Assembly (NCBI GenBank): GCA_900316145.1 | Contig: ONBQ01000122.1 | Coordinates: forward strand, 1-34,219 | Source of the DNA: an uncultured Eubacteriales bacterium | GTDB lineage: Bacteria > Bacillota > Clostridia > Lachnospirales > Bianqueaceae | DNA: 34,219 bases | Reading direction: 5' to 3' | In this document: piece by piece, positions 32,925 to 34,219 of the stretch | Layout: every line of letters starts with the position of its first letter | Numbering within the stretch: the first letter of the stretch is position 1 | Notes under the pieces: generated by a model | Seen by the model: only the letters and a program-made list of their open reading frames with translations | What the model was told of the DNA's origin: nothing | Database searches by the model: none | Position numbers and translations under genes: made by a program

Positions 32925-34157
32925 TCAGAATTCGTGAATAAACAGGCCGCTTCTAAGCTTCGGCTCGAACCAGGTCGATTTGGGCGGCATCAGAAGCCCC
33001 GCATCCGCCACGCTGAGCAATTCCTGGATATCCGTCGGATACATGGCAAACGCAGCTTTAGCATCCAGCGAGCAGCGACGTTCCAGCTCACCTAAGCCGC
33101 GGATACCCCCGACAAATGCGATGCGCGGGTCATTCTTCGGATCCGTGATGCCAAGGACCGGTCCCAGAAGGACATCCTGCAGGATGCTGACATCCAGACC
33201 CTTGACCGGATCTTCAGACTGATCCTCCGGACGAACACAGCACTTGTACCATTTTCCGCCAAGGTACATGGAAAACTCACCCTTATGGGCCGGATGCGGA
33301 TCTCCCTCTAATTCAGAAACCTCAAACAGCTCTTTCATTTTGCAAAGGAAGGACTCTTCCTCCATCCCGTTCAGATCCTTGACCACACGGTTATAATCCA
33401 GGATCTTCAGCTCCTTGTCCGGGAACAGGACGGATAAGAAGAAGTTGAATTCCTCTTCTCCTGTATAGTCAGGATCTTCTTCCCGCCGTTTCAGCGCCAC
33501 CTTGACGGCGGAAGCCGCTCTGTGATGGCCATCCGCGATATAAATACCATCCATGCGGGCAAAGGCCTCCTGAATGGCTTTTGTATCCTCTTCAGACGTG
33601 ATCTGAAAGACCCGGTGACGGATCCCGTCATCCGCCGTAAAATCATACAGCGCCTGCTGTTGTTTTGCCCGCGCAACTGCTTCCAAAATGACCGGATCTT
33701 CACGGTACGCGAGGAAGATCGGTCCCGTTTGCGCGCTTAAGGTATCGATATGGCGGATCCTGTCCTGTTCTTTCGCCGCCAGGGTATTTTCGTGACGCTT
33801 GATGACTCCGTTCAGGTAATCATCCACGGAGGCTGCGGCTGTGATGCCGGTCTGCGTCCGTCCGTCCATGGTCAGTTCATAGACATAGTAAGTTCTTTTC
33901 TCATCCCGGATATACTTGCCGGCATTAATATCAGCCTCCAGAAGCTGAGCGGCCTTCTGATAGACCTCCGGCGCGTACATATCCTGCTCATCCGGAAACT
34001 GTGTCTCCGGGCGGTCGATCCGAAGAAAGGTGTTCTCATCGCCCAGGACCTTCTCTTTGGCTTCCTTGCGGTCATATACATCATAGGGCAAAGCTGCTAT
34101 TTTATCGGCCATTCCTTCTGCCGGTCTGACACAGGGAAACGGTTTGATCAATGCCAT
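32925..34157 (-). CDS. DUF1015 family protein
   Basis: A 410-residue soluble protein of the conserved DUF1015 family, whose biochemical activity is unknown to me. Typical motifs are visible: the N-terminal IKPFPCVRP (4-12) and AALPYDVYDRKEA. The middle has RHENTLAAKEQDRIRHID, and then DGIYIADGHHRAASAVK, whose D-G-H-H-R run is the most conserved and probably functional patch. Members are common in Firmicutes, often near serine biosynthesis genes, which are not in this window. I chose the ATG at 34157 because AGGAG stands eight bases before it; an upstream opening to 34199 runs through a hairpin. It is first in an operon with the VanX-like gene. Confidence 0.85.
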   Translation of the reverse strand: MALIKPFPCVRPAEGMADKIAALPYDVYDRKEAKEKVLGDENTFLRIDRPETQFPDEQDMYAPEVYQKAAQLLEADINAGKYIRDEKRTYYVYELTMDGRTQTGITAAASVDDYLNGVIKRHENTLAAKEQDRIRHIDTLSAQTGPIFLAYREDPVILEAVARAKQQQALYDFTADDGIRHRVFQITSEEDTKAIQEAFARMDGIYIADGHHRAASAVKVALKRREEDPDYTGEEEFNFFLSVLFPDKELKILDYNRVVKDLNGMEEESFLCKMKELFEVSELEGDPHPAHKGEFSMYLGGKWYKCCVRPEDQSEDPVKGLDVSILQDVLLGPVLGITDPKNDPRIAFVGGIRGLGELERRCSLDAKAAFAMYPTDIQELLSVADAGLLMPPKSTWFEPKLRSGLFIHEF

Positions 34158-34177
34158 AATTGGATCTCCTTTTAGAA

Positions 34178-34208
34178 TAAAAGAAATGACAGCCGCCAAA
34201 CGACTGCC
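34178..34208 (-). terminator. Probable terminator of a gene beyond the right edge
   Basis: On the minus strand GGCAGTCG (34201-34208) pairs with CGGCTGTC (34188-34195) over 8 bp with two G:U pairs and a 5-nt loop. ATTTCTTTTATT follows. It lies just upstream of the DUF1015 gene. The stem is short, so read-through is possible. Confidence 0.5.
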
Positions 34209-34219
34209 TTATATAATAA

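Noticed and set aside
34157-34199. Upstream start of the DUF1015 gene at 34199
   Set aside because: It crosses a hairpin and has no ribosome binding site; AGGAG precedes the ATG at 34157.

Overview
The window looks like a chromosomal segment of a strictly anaerobic, fermentative, glycan-feeding Bacillota (Clostridia or Erysipelotrichia-like; the class cannot be fixed from sequence alone). The evidence is strong AGGAGG-type ribosome binding sites, sigma-A type promoters, a Re-type citrate synthase, an eight-iron indolepyruvate:ferredoxin oxidoreductase, a rubredoxin, a YerC/TrpR-like regulator, and many cytoplasmic glycoside hydrolases. G+C is moderate, around one half by eye. No rRNA, tRNA, CRISPR array, phage gene or transposase was seen.

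Layout. 1-366: 3' end of tyrS, convergent with an MFS transporter (422-1789). 1959-6701 (minus): a tightly overlapped operon of Re-citrate synthase, aconitase-family hydratase and NADP isocitrate dehydrogenase. This is the oxidative arm from oxaloacetate plus acetyl-CoA to 2-oxoglutarate, driven by a near-consensus promoter whose -10 lies inside a 14-bp palindrome. 6928-9111 (minus): TIM-barrel sugar isomerase, a 53-residue rubredoxin and branched-chain aminotransferase. 9187-13334 (minus): GH95 fucosidase, a DsbD/CcdA-like protein with two thioredoxin-like domains, and a small unknown protein, divergent from a sodium:solute symporter (13497-15029). 15088-18774 (minus): a NanE epimerase fused to an HD phosphohydrolase domain, then a domain-permuted GH3 glycosidase. 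Divergent from these is an arabinose/fucose isomerase-like gene (18917-20341).

20342-20665 has no gene. It holds a roughly 308-bp imperfect inverted repeat: two strong hairpins facing each other around a third hairpin, between convergent genes. Then come an acyl-CoA synthetase (20666-22300, minus) and, from an overlapping divergent promoter, an amidohydrolase and an unknown lipoprotein (22397-24543). 24612-27225 (minus) is an overlapped operon of TrpR-like regulator, iorA and iorB. 27367-32190 (plus) holds a GntR/LacI-type regulator, GH36 alpha-galactosidase and sulfatase, with a structured leader before the galactosidase. 32248-34157 (minus) holds a DUF1015 protein and a VanX-type D,D-dipeptidase.

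How the parts may work together (inference): GH95, GH36, GH3, the NanE fusion, the sulfatase, the symporter and the isomerase suggest intracellular breakdown of imported fucosylated, galactosylated, sialylated or sulfated host-type oligosaccharides. The citrate operon supplies 2-oxoglutarate for glutamate. IlvE uses glutamate and 2-oxoglutarate as its transamination pair, and IorAB oxidises aryl pyruvates produced by aromatic-amino-acid transamination. The strongest candidates for something undescribed are the NanE-HD fusion, the 20349-20656 inverted-repeat element, the thioredoxin/DsbD gene translationally coupled to a fucosidase, and the TrpR-like regulator overlapping iorA.
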